A DNA stretch of 64,000 nucleotides, from positions 806,001 through 870,000 of the forward strand of contig NZ_CP136920.1 in NCBI RefSeq assembly GCF_033100135.1, given 5' to 3'. Shown piece by piece: positions 42,093 through 51,655 of this stretch (position 1 is its first letter; every line of letters starts with the position of its first letter). The notes beneath the pieces are model-generated. The model saw nothing but the letters and a program-made list of their open reading frames with translations. It was not told the origin of the DNA and did no database searches. Position numbers and translations under genes: made by a program. The DNA is from Rubellicoccus peritrichatus. GTDB taxonomy: Bacteria > Verrucomicrobiota > Verrucomicrobiia > Opitutales > Cerasicoccaceae.

Positions 42093-44801
42093 TTACACAA
42101 ACCGCTTTGCCTTAACAGCGAAAGCTCCCTGACGTTGCTTGTGCTCGACTGGAAATAGCGGTGTTTCCTGCGGACATGGAATACTCGGTGTTTTGAGCTG
42201 CGGGCCCGGCAAGCGCTTCGCATAGAGCTCATCTGTTTCAGTCAGGTAATAACTGTAAGCAACCGTGATTGGCTCCTGTGTTATTGCATCGAAGAAAGTC
42301 CGCGGATTATTTGTACCCTCAACATAATACAGCCAGCGTTCTTCATCCTGCCGCCATATAAAAGGGTAAGCTGAGGCTATCGTGTAGATCCATCCCAATT
42401 GCTGGTCGTAGAGCCAGTAGTTGCCATCAAAATCGCCACCACCTGCCGCATAGAGCCAACCGTGATTCACACTGTAAAGCCAACGAAACTCGCCAATGTA
42501 GAGTGGACCAAGAAATGTATTTACCCAATCAACACCGAGCGTTTCCGCGTTCCCCAAATAAGCTTGAGCCGGTGAAAGCTCGAAACGGGAGGCGTAGGCA
42601 GGCGCGTTCAGAGCGCCCCAGATAACATCCAGAAAACCAACTACCGGAATGTCGGCATCAATGACTTTCTTTTCAAAGGTTTTTAAGTCCAACTGCTGGC
42701 GCCAGAGTCCGGCATAGAGCATGCCAATGTTAATCTTCGTGGCATTGTCACCGTAGATGTTGAATGAAGTCATCCCACTGACAGGCGGAGGATCAAAAGA
42801 CTCCGTCACCATCCGTCCTATCATGGTGTAAGCACCTTGATCCGTCACCGGATTACCCAAAATGGGAGCCCAATAATCAAGATCGTCCTGATTGGGAACT
42901 TTCAAAAGCAGGAGACTATATATCGTCGTGGTAAAGATAGCTGGTAAGCGCTCAACAGTTCCAGCCTCTTCAAAGATGATCTCAAGTACGTTTTGCGCAA
43001 AAAGTTGGGTCACACGCCATACGCGATCATTCTCATTTTCGCTTCTCCATAAATCCGTAGCGTTGCTCAAGTCAGCATATGTCGGGGGAACTGCCTGCTG
43101 AGCTAAAACAGAGAACAGATTAAGAACGATGCCTGTATAAATGCCAGCTGTCGGAAAAATAGCCTCTTGATTCAGATAAGTCTGGTTACCATATATCTGA
43201 TCCTTGATGTACTCAGCACGGCGCAATGTTGTGTCTCCAAAAATACCTGCATTGATGTAACTGGCGCCCGCACTCAATTCAGCCGACGTCGGTGCACGGT
43301 AAAGCAGGTCCTGAAAAGTTTGCGCAACGAAATCATCGACGTTATTCAGCGGAGTCGCATTGGTATTGTAGAGCACAACATCGGCCGATGCAAAAAAGCC
43401 CAACGCTGTCGGAGCAGTAGGCATACTCAGAACAACGGCAAAATGAAGGTTTGTCGGAGCATCAAGCGAATCGATCAGTGTGATCGTGATTGTCTGCTCA
43501 AATTCATTTGCTCCGAAATCCAATGTGCCGGACTTCGCCACAAAATTCTCTCCCGCTACCGCAGTCCCGGAAACCGTTGCGTAGTCGACTGATGTACTAC
43601 TGCCAAGAGGCCCGAGTCGACGCACGGTTAAGGTAACTTCATTCGCATCATCCGCCACAGTCACTTGAGGTTCGGTAAACTCAATCTCAGGTGCACCGGT
43701 TCCGCTATCCTTAAAAAGCGTATATGAATCACGAAGGTTATTATCGATGTCGTAGTACAGCAGTGATAGCGTGTTCTCGTTGGCTTCGAGTAGTTGTGCT
43801 CCATAATCCTGCACACGCACCTTGCTACCTGGAACAATGTTTGAAGTTTCAAAACCAGACTCTGGCACAAAACCACCTGCGCCATTCACAATGTAAGTGA
43901 TCGTCGGGCTCGTCTTACCTGGATCGGCCTTGGCCATACGTTCGTAGTTATGCACATGACCAACCATAACAAGGTCTGCACCCCAGGCTTGAAAAGGCCA
44001 GCGCGCTACAGACTGCTCACCACCACCTGTGGCAGAAGTGTAAGGCGGTTCGTGAAAACAAACGATCTTCCACGCCGCTGTCGATGCAGCCAACTGAGCT
44101 TGAAGCCACTTGCCCTGAACACCATCTGCATCACGCCCATAGGGAGTTGCCGGGCAGTTATCGATCATGAAAAAATGAACGGCACCACGAACGAAATCAA
44201 AATAGCGAATAGTTGGTGTTTCGCTAAAATTCGAACCATCCGGGAGGGTCACATTGGTATTATAAAGATTGATTGGAGCCGATCCCTGAGTCAGGGCAGG
44301 CGTCAAGTAATCCAGGTAAGGTTGTGAGTTTGCGATGTTTGCAGTCGTCGGTTCTAAATCATTCGCAACATCAGCGTAGTCGTGATTCCCCAACACCGGA
44401 AAGAAGCGGTTGAACTTTGGTCCATCCGATGGATATGGATAGTCACCGCTATTGGGACTTGTGCCCTTTGGATAAATATAATCGCCAAAGTTTTTACCGA
44501 TATTGGCATCAATGGTTGAGGCCTGGCCTAACACGTAATTATTATCACCGAGAGATATAATAAAATCAGGATCCCAACTGACCATCATCGGTCCAACCCG
44601 GTCAACCGGGAAAAGACCATTTGCCGATGTTTCCCCAAAATCACCAATGATCGCAACACGAATGCTACCATTTGACACCGTTTGACCTCTGGCATTTTGA
44701 GCAAAGAAAACAGATAACGATCCCGAGGCAATACTCGCACCAGTTAACGAACCAACTTTGAGAAAATCACGGCGATTGAGAGCAGAAGTTTCATTTTTCA
44801 T
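42093..44801 (-). CDS. Tat-exported purple acid phosphatase-like protein with Calx-beta and WLY modules
   Basis: A 902-residue multi-domain secreted protein. A twin-arginine signal (NRRDFLKVGS) leads into a metallophosphoesterase of purple-acid-phosphatase type (about residues 45-310). Metal motifs are GDFG (53-56), GDNNY (85-89), GNHD (138-141), HEPPY (250-254) and GHVHNYER (281-288). A Calx-beta domain follows (about 370-475; SVDYATVSGTAVAGENF). A helical region resembling DUF4214 comes next (about 485-760; FVAQTFQDLLYRAP). The Trp/Tyr-rich WLY module is at about 765-840 (FRWLYSVNHGWLYAAG, WIYTIASAYPF, ERWLYYVEG). It is last in a minus-strand run beginning with the esterase gene. The substrate is some extracellular phosphate ester. 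Confidence 0.88.
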   Translation of the reverse strand: MKNETSALNRRDFLKVGSLTGASIASGSLSVFFAQNARGQTVSNGSIRVAIIGDFGETSANGLFPVDRVGPMMVSWDPDFIISLGDNNYVLGQASTIDANIGKNFGDYIYPKGTSPNSGDYPYPSDGPKFNRFFPVLGNHDYADVANDLEPTTANIANSQPYLDYLTPALTQGSAPINLYNTNVTLPDGSNFSETPTIRYFDFVRGAVHFFMIDNCPATPYGRDADGVQGKWLQAQLAASTAAWKIVCFHEPPYTSATGGGEQSVARWPFQAWGADLVMVGHVHNYERMAKADPGKTSPTITYIVNGAGGFVPESGFETSNIVPGSKVRVQDYGAQLLEANENTLSLLYYDIDNNLRDSYTLFKDSGTGAPEIEFTEPQVTVADDANEVTLTVRRLGPLGSSTSVDYATVSGTAVAGENFVAKSGTLDFGANEFEQTITITLIDSLDAPTNLHFAVVLSMPTAPTALGFFASADVVLYNTNATPLNNVDDFVAQTFQDLLYRAPTSAELSAGASYINAGIFGDTTLRRAEYIKDQIYGNQTYLNQEAIFPTAGIYTGIVLNLFSVLAQQAVPPTYADLSNATDLWRSENENDRVWRVTQLFAQNVLEIIFEEAGTVERLPAIFTTTIYSLLLLKVPNQDDLDYWAPILGNPVTDQGAYTMIGRMVTESFDPPPVSGMTSFNIYGDNATKINIGMLYAGLWRQQLDLKTFEKKVIDADIPVVGFLDVIWGALNAPAYASRFELSPAQAYLGNAETLGVDWVNTFLGPLYIGEFRWLYSVNHGWLYAAGGGDFDGNYWLYDQQLGWIYTIASAYPFIWRQDEERWLYYVEGTNNPRTFFDAITQEPITVAYSYYLTETDELYAKRLPGPQLKTPSIPCPQETPLFPVEHKQRQGAFAVKAKRFV

Positions 44802-44927
44802 ATAAAGAGGAGCAAATAATAAGAGGGTGTGGACTTAAGAGCCTAAGCTTTTCCTAATATTCCACGCAAGCTTCTCTTATCACAGAAAATAGGGCCATAC
44901 AGCCAATATCAGTCCAAGGGAAAGACT

Positions 44928-45761
44928 TCAGGACAGACCCAGAAAGCGCTGAACATTATCGGCCACCTGCTTCCTAAGCTCTTCTTCATTGTACTCCAGA
45001 CAATGCGCTGCAAGTCGATAGACAGAACCGATATTACCTGGATGATTAATGATTCTCTTTTCGTTTTCATCAAAGAGAGGATAGACAATCGACTCAATCG
45101 GAGGCGACATATCGGGGGCATCGGTCTCGATCAAAAGACGTTCAAGCGGGACTTTCCGAAAAGCCTCCAATTTCGCGCTTTTATCCTCTCTTGCAAAATA
45201 GCCACTGAAAGAAAAGTAGGCGCCCTGATCAACGAATGCGTCAACCATGTCAGCTGGTCCTCCGTAGGAGTGAAGTAAAAAGCCACACTTTGGTTTATGC
45301 ACGTCTCTAAGTACATCGTAAAGCGTGCCCCATGCTTTTAAGCAATGAATCGATAAGGGAAGATCTCTCTCGGCTGCAAGTTCCAGTTGCCAGAGAAATG
45401 CTCGCTTCTGAGCATCAAGATCATAGTCACGAATCCACTTGTCCAAACCACACTCACCAATGCCAGCCGGTTTGTTCAATTTATCTGCTTCATTCAAGTG
45501 ATGAATCAATGCGTTTTGCCAATCAGCTGGTGCTTCATTGACATACCAGGGATGGAGCCCGAAGGACGGAATCACAAATGAATAATCAACTGCCAACTGC
45601 AAAACGGCAGGCCAGTCTTCAGGGCGTGTCCCGTTGACTACGACACCCGCGACATGCTCCTCTTCGTAAACTTTAGATAACCCGGTGATGACTTCCTTTA
45701 GGCGCTCATCCTGCAAATGCAAATGCGCGTCATAGTAAGATAAATCATCACTAGACAACAT
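44928..45761 (-). CDS. TatD family metal-dependent hydrolase
   Basis: A 277-residue TIM-barrel hydrolase of the TatD family (DNase/3'-5' exonuclease-like). Metal ligands are visible in DAHLHLQDE (about residues 10-18), GIGECGLDKW (about 95-104), LSIHCLKAWG (about 135-144), GFLLHSYGG and IETDAPDMSPP (about 211-221). It starts 6 nt after the stop of the exported WLY protein, indicating co-transcription. Characterised relatives act on DNA ends and on D-tyrosyl-type substrates; which applies here is not visible. Confidence 0.9.
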   Translation of the reverse strand: MLSSDDLSYYDAHLHLQDERLKEVITGLSKVYEEEHVAGVVVNGTRPEDWPAVLQLAVDYSFVIPSFGLHPWYVNEAPADWQNALIHHLNEADKLNKPAGIGECGLDKWIRDYDLDAQKRAFLWQLELAAERDLPLSIHCLKAWGTLYDVLRDVHKPKCGFLLHSYGGPADMVDAFVDQGAYFSFSGYFAREDKSAKLEAFRKVPLERLLIETDAPDMSPPIESIVYPLFDENEKRIINHPGNIGSVYRLAAHCLEYNEEELRKQVADNVQRFLGLS

Positions 45762-45767
45762 ATTATA

Positions 45768-46778
45768 CTACCCCTCTTCTCCAATCGCACTCCACTGAAA
45801 AGTCACCGAATTGTAAACCCAGGGATACAGCTCCTGGTTGGTCCAGATCCAGGTGGCAGTACGATCGACCCACGCCCAAGCAGATTTTCGATCACCTTGA
45901 AAATACAACCAGCTCTGCATATCATCGCTCCAAACCCATGGAAAGGAATCCGTCCAAAGCGAACCAAACTCAAAACTCTCCTGCCAGCCACCACCCATAT
46001 CCCAAGTGTAGCCAAACATATTCCAGACCGGATTGTTGCCATCAAGAATCGGTAGAGGCTTGGGCTCAAAGTTTAAATCGGTTTCGGTGAGTTCGGAATA
46101 AACATACTCTTCAGTCTCAGGGTCAAATCCAGAGCCCTTTACTTCATATATCCCGGGAATAACCCAATAGGTATATTCCCAGCTAAATGTGCCAGGAGTA
46201 TAATAATCACCTTCTAGAATCCGTACGGTCTCTCCATTAAACCTTAACGCTGGTAAGCGACCAAATATCGTATCAATGACTTCAATCGATTCCAACACAC
46301 GTGTATGATCATATCGTGCAGTCCCATAAGGTTCAGAATCACCAACCAATTGATGCTTCACGACCCGATAGAAAGAATAAGGGACTCCCAGTTCAATCAC
46401 GGTTGGCGCAGACGTGTTGTCCAATAAGTTTTCATTATAATCAGGATCAGAATAATAGCGAGTGGCATAGGAACCGTCTTCCTTATTATGTGTCACCCAG
46501 CTATCCCGAAAGCCACGCCCCTCATCAATTGAAACGGTTAAGACAGACTCAGAGTCTCCTTTGGCCCGCCAATGCTCCTTGAACAAATATTTTTCTGAAT
46601 AGCCCGGATACCCATATGACTCCGCAAAGATCAAAGTGTTTCCCTTCGGAGACAGCTCAAAGCCAAAGTCATTTTCAAAACTCTGCGCAGACACAGGGCA
46701 GGTAAAGCCGAAAACCAACGTGACTAGCAGCCATGCTTTTATTAAACTCTTGAAGGAATGATTTGGCGGTGTATCCAT
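45768..46778 (-). CDS. Exported protein with C-terminal WLY module
   Basis: A 336-residue protein with an N-terminal signal (about residues 12-31, ending VSAQ). Residues 35-235 are beta-rich without a recognised family, containing SYGYPGYSEKYLFKEHWRA and LESIEVIDTIFGRLPALRF. Residues about 250-336 carry the Trp/Tyr-rich module in its W-W form: GSLWTDSFPWVWSDDMQSWLY, WAWVDRTATWIWTNQELYPWVY. The module ends the protein, as in many exported Verrucomicrobia proteins I recall. It lies 6 nt upstream of tatD-like and 46 nt after the aldo/keto reductase gene. Function unknown. Confidence 0.75.
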   Translation of the reverse strand: MDTPPNHSFKSLIKAWLLVTLVFGFTCPVSAQSFENDFGFELSPKGNTLIFAESYGYPGYSEKYLFKEHWRAKGDSESVLTVSIDEGRGFRDSWVTHNKEDGSYATRYYSDPDYNENLLDNTSAPTVIELGVPYSFYRVVKHQLVGDSEPYGTARYDHTRVLESIEVIDTIFGRLPALRFNGETVRILEGDYYTPGTFSWEYTYWVIPGIYEVKGSGFDPETEEYVYSELTETDLNFEPKPLPILDGNNPVWNMFGYTWDMGGGWQESFEFGSLWTDSFPWVWSDDMQSWLYFQGDRKSAWAWVDRTATWIWTNQELYPWVYNSVTFQWSAIGEEG

Positions 46779-46824
46779 TTGTCGCCGTGGAGATCACTGA
46801 CATTCATGCGTAGTGGCAATCATT

Positions 46825-47787
46825 TTATGGGTAGTATTTGAAAATATTTTGCTCTTTTGGGTAATGCACCATAGCCTCATTGGATATGGCAGTCATAGCA
46901 TCCAAGTCCTCATTGGGAATTGGATCTTTCAGTGCGACCACGTTCTCCTGAACCTGCTGGCCATTACGCGCTCCCACGATCACGCTCGAAATGCCGGGCT
47001 GCCGAGCAGCCCACTGAATTGCCAGATGCTGCAGTGGACGCTGATGCTTAACGGCTAACACCTTGAGCTTCTCTGTTGCCGCGTAAAGATGCGGCCAGAC
47101 ATCTTTTTGAAAAAACACTGTTTCCGGCCGAATGTCTCCTTTCGGAAAAGTCGGGGTTTGAGGAAACTTACCTGTTAATATTCCCTGCGCGATTGAGCTA
47201 TAAGTCACAACAGCAATATCGTGCTTAACGCAATATGGAATCAGCTCCTTTTCCGGGACCCGCCAGTAAAGGCTGTAGCCGAGTTGATGTACATCAATTG
47301 TCCCGACTTGAGAAAGCTGCTGCATTTGCTCGATGGAAAAATTGGATACTCCGATTTGACCAATCGTGCCTTTCTCACGTTCTTTCTCTAAGGCTTCCAT
47401 GCAGGGGCGCATATCAAGACCACAACGCGGCCAGTGAAGATAATAAAGATCGATGTGATCCGTCTGGAGATTCTCAAGACTATGATAGAGCGTATTAATC
47501 AACTTCTCTGGCTTCCTGTTCACATTGGCTTTAGTCGCGAGAAAGATCTCATCCCGTTTGCCATGCCTGAGGAACTCTCCACAAAGTCTTTCAGAGCGTC
47601 CGTTTCCATAACCAACCGCCGTGTCCCAATGCCTCAGTCCAAGATCCCATGCCTTCTGCATCGCGTCGATGGAATCAGCATCATCCTGGCCACCCCAATG
47701 ATCACCACCAAAGGCCCAACATCCCAATGCAAGCACAGGATAGGCGTCTTTCGAGTTAGCAATTTTGCGGAGGAATGTGTCAGACAT
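46825..47787 (-). CDS. Aldo/keto reductase
   Basis: A 320-residue NADPH-dependent (beta/alpha)8 oxidoreductase. The catalytic Asp and Tyr are in RHWDTAVGYGNGRSE (about residues 52-66), the Lys in FLATKANVN (about 81-89), and the His in LYYLHWPRCG (about 115-124). Cofactor-binding features are GQIGVSNFS, VVTYSSIAQGILTGK and VIVGARNGQQVQENV. It resembles the general 'auxiliary transport/voltage-gated K channel beta'-like AKR group active on small carbonyls. It follows the esterase gene by 20 nt and precedes the exported WLY protein. The physiological substrate is unknown. Confidence 0.92.
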   Translation of the reverse strand: MSDTFLRKIANSKDAYPVLALGCWAFGGDHWGGQDDADSIDAMQKAWDLGLRHWDTAVGYGNGRSERLCGEFLRHGKRDEIFLATKANVNRKPEKLINTLYHSLENLQTDHIDLYYLHWPRCGLDMRPCMEALEKEREKGTIGQIGVSNFSIEQMQQLSQVGTIDVHQLGYSLYWRVPEKELIPYCVKHDIAVVTYSSIAQGILTGKFPQTPTFPKGDIRPETVFFQKDVWPHLYAATEKLKVLAVKHQRPLQHLAIQWAARQPGISSVIVGARNGQQVQENVVALKDPIPNEDLDAMTAISNEAMVHYPKEQNIFKYYP

Positions 47788-47807
47788 TTTCCGCTATAAA
47801 CAAAACG

Positions 47808-48614
47808 CTAATTTCCTTTTTCGCGATCCTTAATGAACTCGACCAATATTGGGTAACCCGGCTTAACCATGGTTCCGTGATTATAACCATCAAGCTCGAT
47901 CAGTTCCACATTCCTGCCTAGTGATTCCTGCAGCATGCACCCAAAGAGAGCGTTCTCTTCATAGCGGCCGGGCAACTCCTTTTCCCTGTCACCTGTAATG
48001 AGCAAAAAATCAGGCGCATCACTGCGAATATGATAGAGCGGAGCAAAGTCATCAACAACCACTCTCGTTTTTGGCACACCTCGTTCTTTACGAACGGTGG
48101 AATGCGTAACAGTCTGGCCACTAAAGGGAATCACACCGGCAAGGTCATTGGCATCGAGATTATGAGCCTCGAGATAACTACGATCCAACCCAACCATGCT
48201 GACAAGATAACCACCCGCTGAATGTCCAGCGATATAGATTCTGTCAGGATCACCGCCATAGTCGGCAATATACTTAAATGTCCATGCCACAGCAGCTGCT
48301 GCATCTTCGATATAAGCCGGAGCCTTAACCTTTGGCGATAGGCGGTAGTTAACGGAAACCACTGCAATGCCTTGATCCTTGAGCTCATTGGGGAGATTTT
48401 TCTTACCACCTTTCAAACCGCCGCCATGAAACCAGACAATGGTAGGGAAACCTTCAATAGAGCTCGGGTAATAAACATCCAGTACACAACGCTCATTTTG
48501 ATAATCATCGCTCCCTGCGTCACGGTATTGAACATTTTTTGCAATTTCGTACTGTGCAAAAAGTGGTGTAAATAGGACTATGCCAGCCAGGAGGATTAAT
48601 GATAGTTTGCGCAT
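47808..48614 (-). CDS. Exported alpha/beta hydrolase (esterase/lipase-like)
   Basis: A 268-residue alpha/beta-hydrolase with a signal peptide (about residues 1-20, ending PLFAQ). The oxyanion-hole motif is VWFHGGGLKGGK (about 60-71), the nucleophile elbow GHSAGGYLV (about 130-138), and the catalytic His is probably in DGYNHGTMVKPG (about 242-253). The acid is likely Asp in LLITGDREKELPG. These fit the hormone-sensitive-lipase/BD-FAE-like carboxylesterase group, often attacking small acyl esters or acetylated sugars. It is the first gene of the minus-strand run ending with the phosphatase and diverges from clpB. Confidence 0.88.
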   Translation of the reverse strand: MRKLSLILLAGIVLFTPLFAQYEIAKNVQYRDAGSDDYQNERCVLDVYYPSSIEGFPTIVWFHGGGLKGGKKNLPNELKDQGIAVVSVNYRLSPKVKAPAYIEDAAAAVAWTFKYIADYGGDPDRIYIAGHSAGGYLVSMVGLDRSYLEAHNLDANDLAGVIPFSGQTVTHSTVRKERGVPKTRVVVDDFAPLYHIRSDAPDFLLITGDREKELPGRYEENALFGCMLQESLGRNVELIELDGYNHGTMVKPGYPILVEFIKDREKGN

Positions 48615-48932
48615 GAAAAATAGAATTTTTTATTAATGCAGCTCCTACCATCGTGAATGATCTTTTATGATTCAGGAATCAAAACCGCAAACGTAATAGC
48701 CTTTTCATTGATACCTCCATGTCAATGCTTTCCACCCTTGTGCCTCACGCTGATATTCAAAAATCACTGGCACATTCCATGTCACTAAAATGCGCCATTA
48801 TGGCTCTAATCTAAGAATAAAGATAATATTTAGAGTTGAAATAAAAACTTTAAATCATTGATTATAAACTTCTTAAACAAATCAAACCTCACTCTTCAGC
48901 ATTGGCACTAAAACTGCAAAAAAGTTCACTAT
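48615..48932. other. 318-nt divergent promoter region of esterase and clpB
   Basis: AT-rich DNA upstream of clpB without a coding frame. I find no CIRCE (TTAGCACTC-N9-GAGTGCTAA) element and no convincing heat-shock promoter. A TGGCAC-N5-CTGC sequence at 48,903-48,917 looks like a sigma-54 site but lies too close to the start codon. No Shine-Dalgarno precedes the clpB ATG. Confidence 0.4.
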
Positions 48933-51551
48933 ATGAATATAGACTTTAATCAATTTACAGAAAAAGCACGTGAAGCCGTCACTGAAGCACAGGCGGAGGC
49001 ACGGCGTCATAATCACCAGCAAATTGACGGATGGCATTTGCTATCCGCATTAATCAATCAGGAAGGCGGTATTGTCCCCTCCCTGCTTGAGAAACTGGAG
49101 ATCACACCGAACGCTGCAAGACTTTCACTGGAACGAGAGTTGGACAAACTCCCCTCCGTTCAAGGAAGTGCTGCCGCAAATCAGGTTTACATTACACAAA
49201 CACTGCAGGACGCCATCAACGACGCTGAAGCCGCTGCCAAAAAGCTCAAAGACGATTACATCAGCGTCGAACACCTCTTCATAGGTCTGGTGAAAACCAA
49301 GGACACCGCCTTGGCGAAGTTTTTCCAGAGCTTTGGCCTGGACGAAACAAAAGTCCTCTCTGCCTTGAAGCAAGTTCGTGGTAATCAACGCGTGACTTCT
49401 CAAAATCCTGAAGGCACTTATGAGGCGCTGAAAAAGTATGGCATCGACCTCGTGGAACAGGCCAAGTCAGGCAAACTTGATCCAGTAATTGGTCGCGACG
49501 ATGAAATCCGCCGAGTCATTCGCATTCTTTCACGCAAGACCAAGAACAATCCTGTTCTCATTGGTGAACCCGGTGTGGGTAAAACCGCCATCGTCGAGGG
49601 CCTGGCTCAACGCATTGTGCGCGGTGATGTTCCCGAAGGCCTGAAAGACAAGACTGTCTTCGCCCTTGATATGGCAAGCCTTGTTGCCGGGGCCAAGTTT
49701 CGCGGTGAATTTGAAGAACGCCTCAAGGCTGTCCTCAACGAAATCAAATCCAGCGAAGGACGCATCCTTTGCTTCATTGACGAACTGCACACCATCGTCG
49801 GAGCCGGTAAGGCGGACGGCGCCATGGATGCGGGCAACATGCTCAAACCCATGCTCGCTCGAGGTGAGTTGCGCTGTATCGGTGCAACCACGTTGAACGA
49901 ATATCGCCAGTACATTGAAAAAGATGCCGCTCTCGAACGGCGCTTCCAAACCGTCCTCGTTGATCAGCCGAATGTCGAAGATACCATTTCGATCCTGCGC
50001 GGATTGCGCGAACGTTTCGAACTGCATCATGGCGTTCGCATTCAGGATGCAGCTTTAGTCCAGGCCGCAACGCTCAGCCATCGCTACATTGCCGACCGGT
50101 TTTTGCCCGACAAGGCAATCGACCTCGTCGATGAAGCCTGTGCGCAAATTCGGACGGAAATGGATTCGATGCCGGCGGAGCTAGATAGTCTCAACCGTCG
50201 CGTCATGCAGCTGGAGATTGAAGAGCAGGCGCTCAATCAGGAAAAGGACAAGGCCTCAAAGCAGCGCCTGGAAACACTTCGCAAGGAACTGGCCGACACA
50301 CGTACCCAGGCTGACGCCTTGCGTGCCCGTTGGGACGCTGAAAAAGCAGAGCTGGGCAAAGCGCAAAAGGTACGCGAGGAAATTGAACAAATCCGTCAAC
50401 AGATGGAACAGGCCGAGCGGGATTACGACCTGCAAAAGCTGGCCGAGCTGCGTCATGGCAGGTTACCCGAGCTTGAGCAACAGCTCGTCGACCTTGAAGC
50501 CAAGGAGCACGAGCAGGTTGACGATGGCGAGGCCCTTGTCCGTGAGGAAGTCTCCCCCGAGGAGATCGCCGAAATCGTTGGTCGCTGGACAGGAATTCCG
50601 GTCAGTCGTCTGGTTGAAGGTGAAAAGGAAAAACTCCTTCACCTGGAAGACATCATGCACCAGCGTGTGATTGGTCAGGACGAAGCAGTCACTTTAGTCA
50701 GTGATGCGATTCTGCGCGCACGATCCGGCATCAAGGATCCACGACGTCCGATTGGCTCATTTCTTTTTCTTGGACCAACCGGCGTTGGTAAAACCGAACT
50801 GGCCAAAACACTCGCTGAAGCGCTTTTTGACAGTGAACAAAATATAGTACGACTCGACATGTCCGAGTACATGGAGAAGCACTCTGTCTCACGACTGGTT
50901 GGTGCGCCTCCGGGTTACATCGGATATGATGAAGGCGGACAGCTCACCGAAGCCGTTCGGCGCAAGCCCTACTCAGTCGTCCTCTTTGATGAAATAGAAA
51001 AGGCGCATCCCGATGTGTTCAATGCACTCCTTCAGATTCTTGACGATGGACACCTGACCGACTCACAAGGTCGAAACGTGAACTTTAAGAACACGGTCAT
51101 TATCATGACCTCAAACGTGGGTAGTCAGTATCTGCTCAATGCCGATATGAAATCGGATGGTAACAACGGAACGGACATTCCGGAATCAGTCAAGGAATCG
51201 GTATTGGCTGAGCTACGAGCGTCATTCCGGCCAGAGTTCCTCAATCGCATCGACGACATTGTGCTCTTCAAACCACTTGGTCTGGAGGAAATCACACGGA
51301 TTGTCGATTTGCTGGTGGCCGATCTGAACAAACGCCTCAGCGAGCGTCACATAAAAATCACTCTGGATGACAAGGCCCGGGAGTGGGCTGCCGAACGTGG
51401 TTATGATCCGGTTTATGGCGCACGTCCACTGAAGCGCTTTCTCCAAAAGCAATTGGAAACAAAGCTGGCCAAGAAGCTAATCGCAGGTGATGTCCCCGAA
51501 GGCACAGCATTGACAGTGACAACCGACGAGGAGCAACTGGTCATCGAATAG
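48933..51551 (+). CDS. clpB: ATP-dependent disaggregase ClpB
   Basis: This Hsp100 chaperone rescues aggregated proteins together with DnaK. The 872-residue protein begins with the double Clp-N domain (about 1-145), then AAA+ domain 1 with Walker [10 protein letters not shown] (about 208) and [12 protein letters not shown]. The ClpB-specific coiled-coil middle domain (about 405-525; [17 protein letters not shown]) follows. AAA+ domain 2 has [11 protein letters not shown] (about 610) and [12 protein letters not shown]. The middle domain separates it from ClpA/ClpC. The start [16 protein letters not shown] is canonical. Confidence 0.97.
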   Translation: MNIDFNQFTEKAREAVTEAQAEARRHNHQQIDGWHLLSALINQEGGIVPSLLEKLEITPNAARLSLERELDKLPSVQGSAAANQVYITQTLQDAINDAEAAAKKLKDDYISVEHLFIGLVKTKDTALAKFFQSFGLDETKVLSALKQVRGNQRVTSQNPEGTYEALKKYGIDLVEQAKSGKLDPVIGRDDEIRRVIRILSRKTKNNPVLIGEPGVGKTAIVEGLAQRIVRGDVPEGLKDKTVFALDMASLVAGAKFRGEFEERLKAVLNEIKSSEGRILCFIDELHTIVGAGKADGAMDAGNMLKPMLARGELRCIGATTLNEYRQYIEKDAALERRFQTVLVDQPNVEDTISILRGLRERFELHHGVRIQDAALVQAATLSHRYIADRFLPDKAIDLVDEACAQIRTEMDSMPAELDSLNRRVMQLEIEEQALNQEKDKASKQRLETLRKELADTRTQADALRARWDAEKAELGKAQKVREEIEQIRQQMEQAERDYDLQKLAELRHGRLPELEQQLVDLEAKEHEQVDDGEALVREEVSPEEIAEIVGRWTGIPVSRLVEGEKEKLLHLEDIMHQRVIGQDEAVTLVSDAILRARSGIKDPRRPIGSFLFLGPTGVGKTELAKTLAEALFDSEQNIVRLDMSEYMEKHSVSRLVGAPPGYIGYDEGGQLTEAVRRKPYSVVLFDEIEKAHPDVFNALLQILDDGHLTDSQGRNVNFKNTVIIMTSNVGSQYLLNADMKSDGNNGTDIPESVKESVLAELRASFRPEFLNRIDDIVLFKPLGLEEITRIVDLLVADLNKRLSERHIKITLDDKAREWAAERGYDPVYGARPLKRFLQKQLETKLAKKLIAGDVPEGTALTVTTDEEQLVIE

Positions 51552-51574
51552 TTTATCGATACAGTTCGAAAGGT

Positions 51575-51611
51575 GGTGATTTCCGCATTGTAAGTCATTG
51601 CGGGAATCACC
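51575..51611 (+). terminator. Stem-loop 23 nt after clpB
   Basis: The arms GGTGATTTCCGCA (51,575-51,587) and TGCGGGAATCACC (51,599-51,611) form a 13-bp stem with one G-T pair and an 11-nt loop. The position fits a transcript end, but no T-tract follows, so it could instead stabilise the mRNA end or shape the leader of the next gene. Confidence 0.5.
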
Positions 51612-51655
51612 TACCCTGTCGCCGCGAACTGAAATGGAACCTCACACACCTGACT

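Noticed and set aside
48903-48917. TGGCAC-N5-CTGC resembling a sigma-54 promoter before clpB
   Set aside because: The -12 element ends 15 nt before the ATG, leaving only about 5 nt of leader, and one consensus base is missing. Chance occurrence is more likely.
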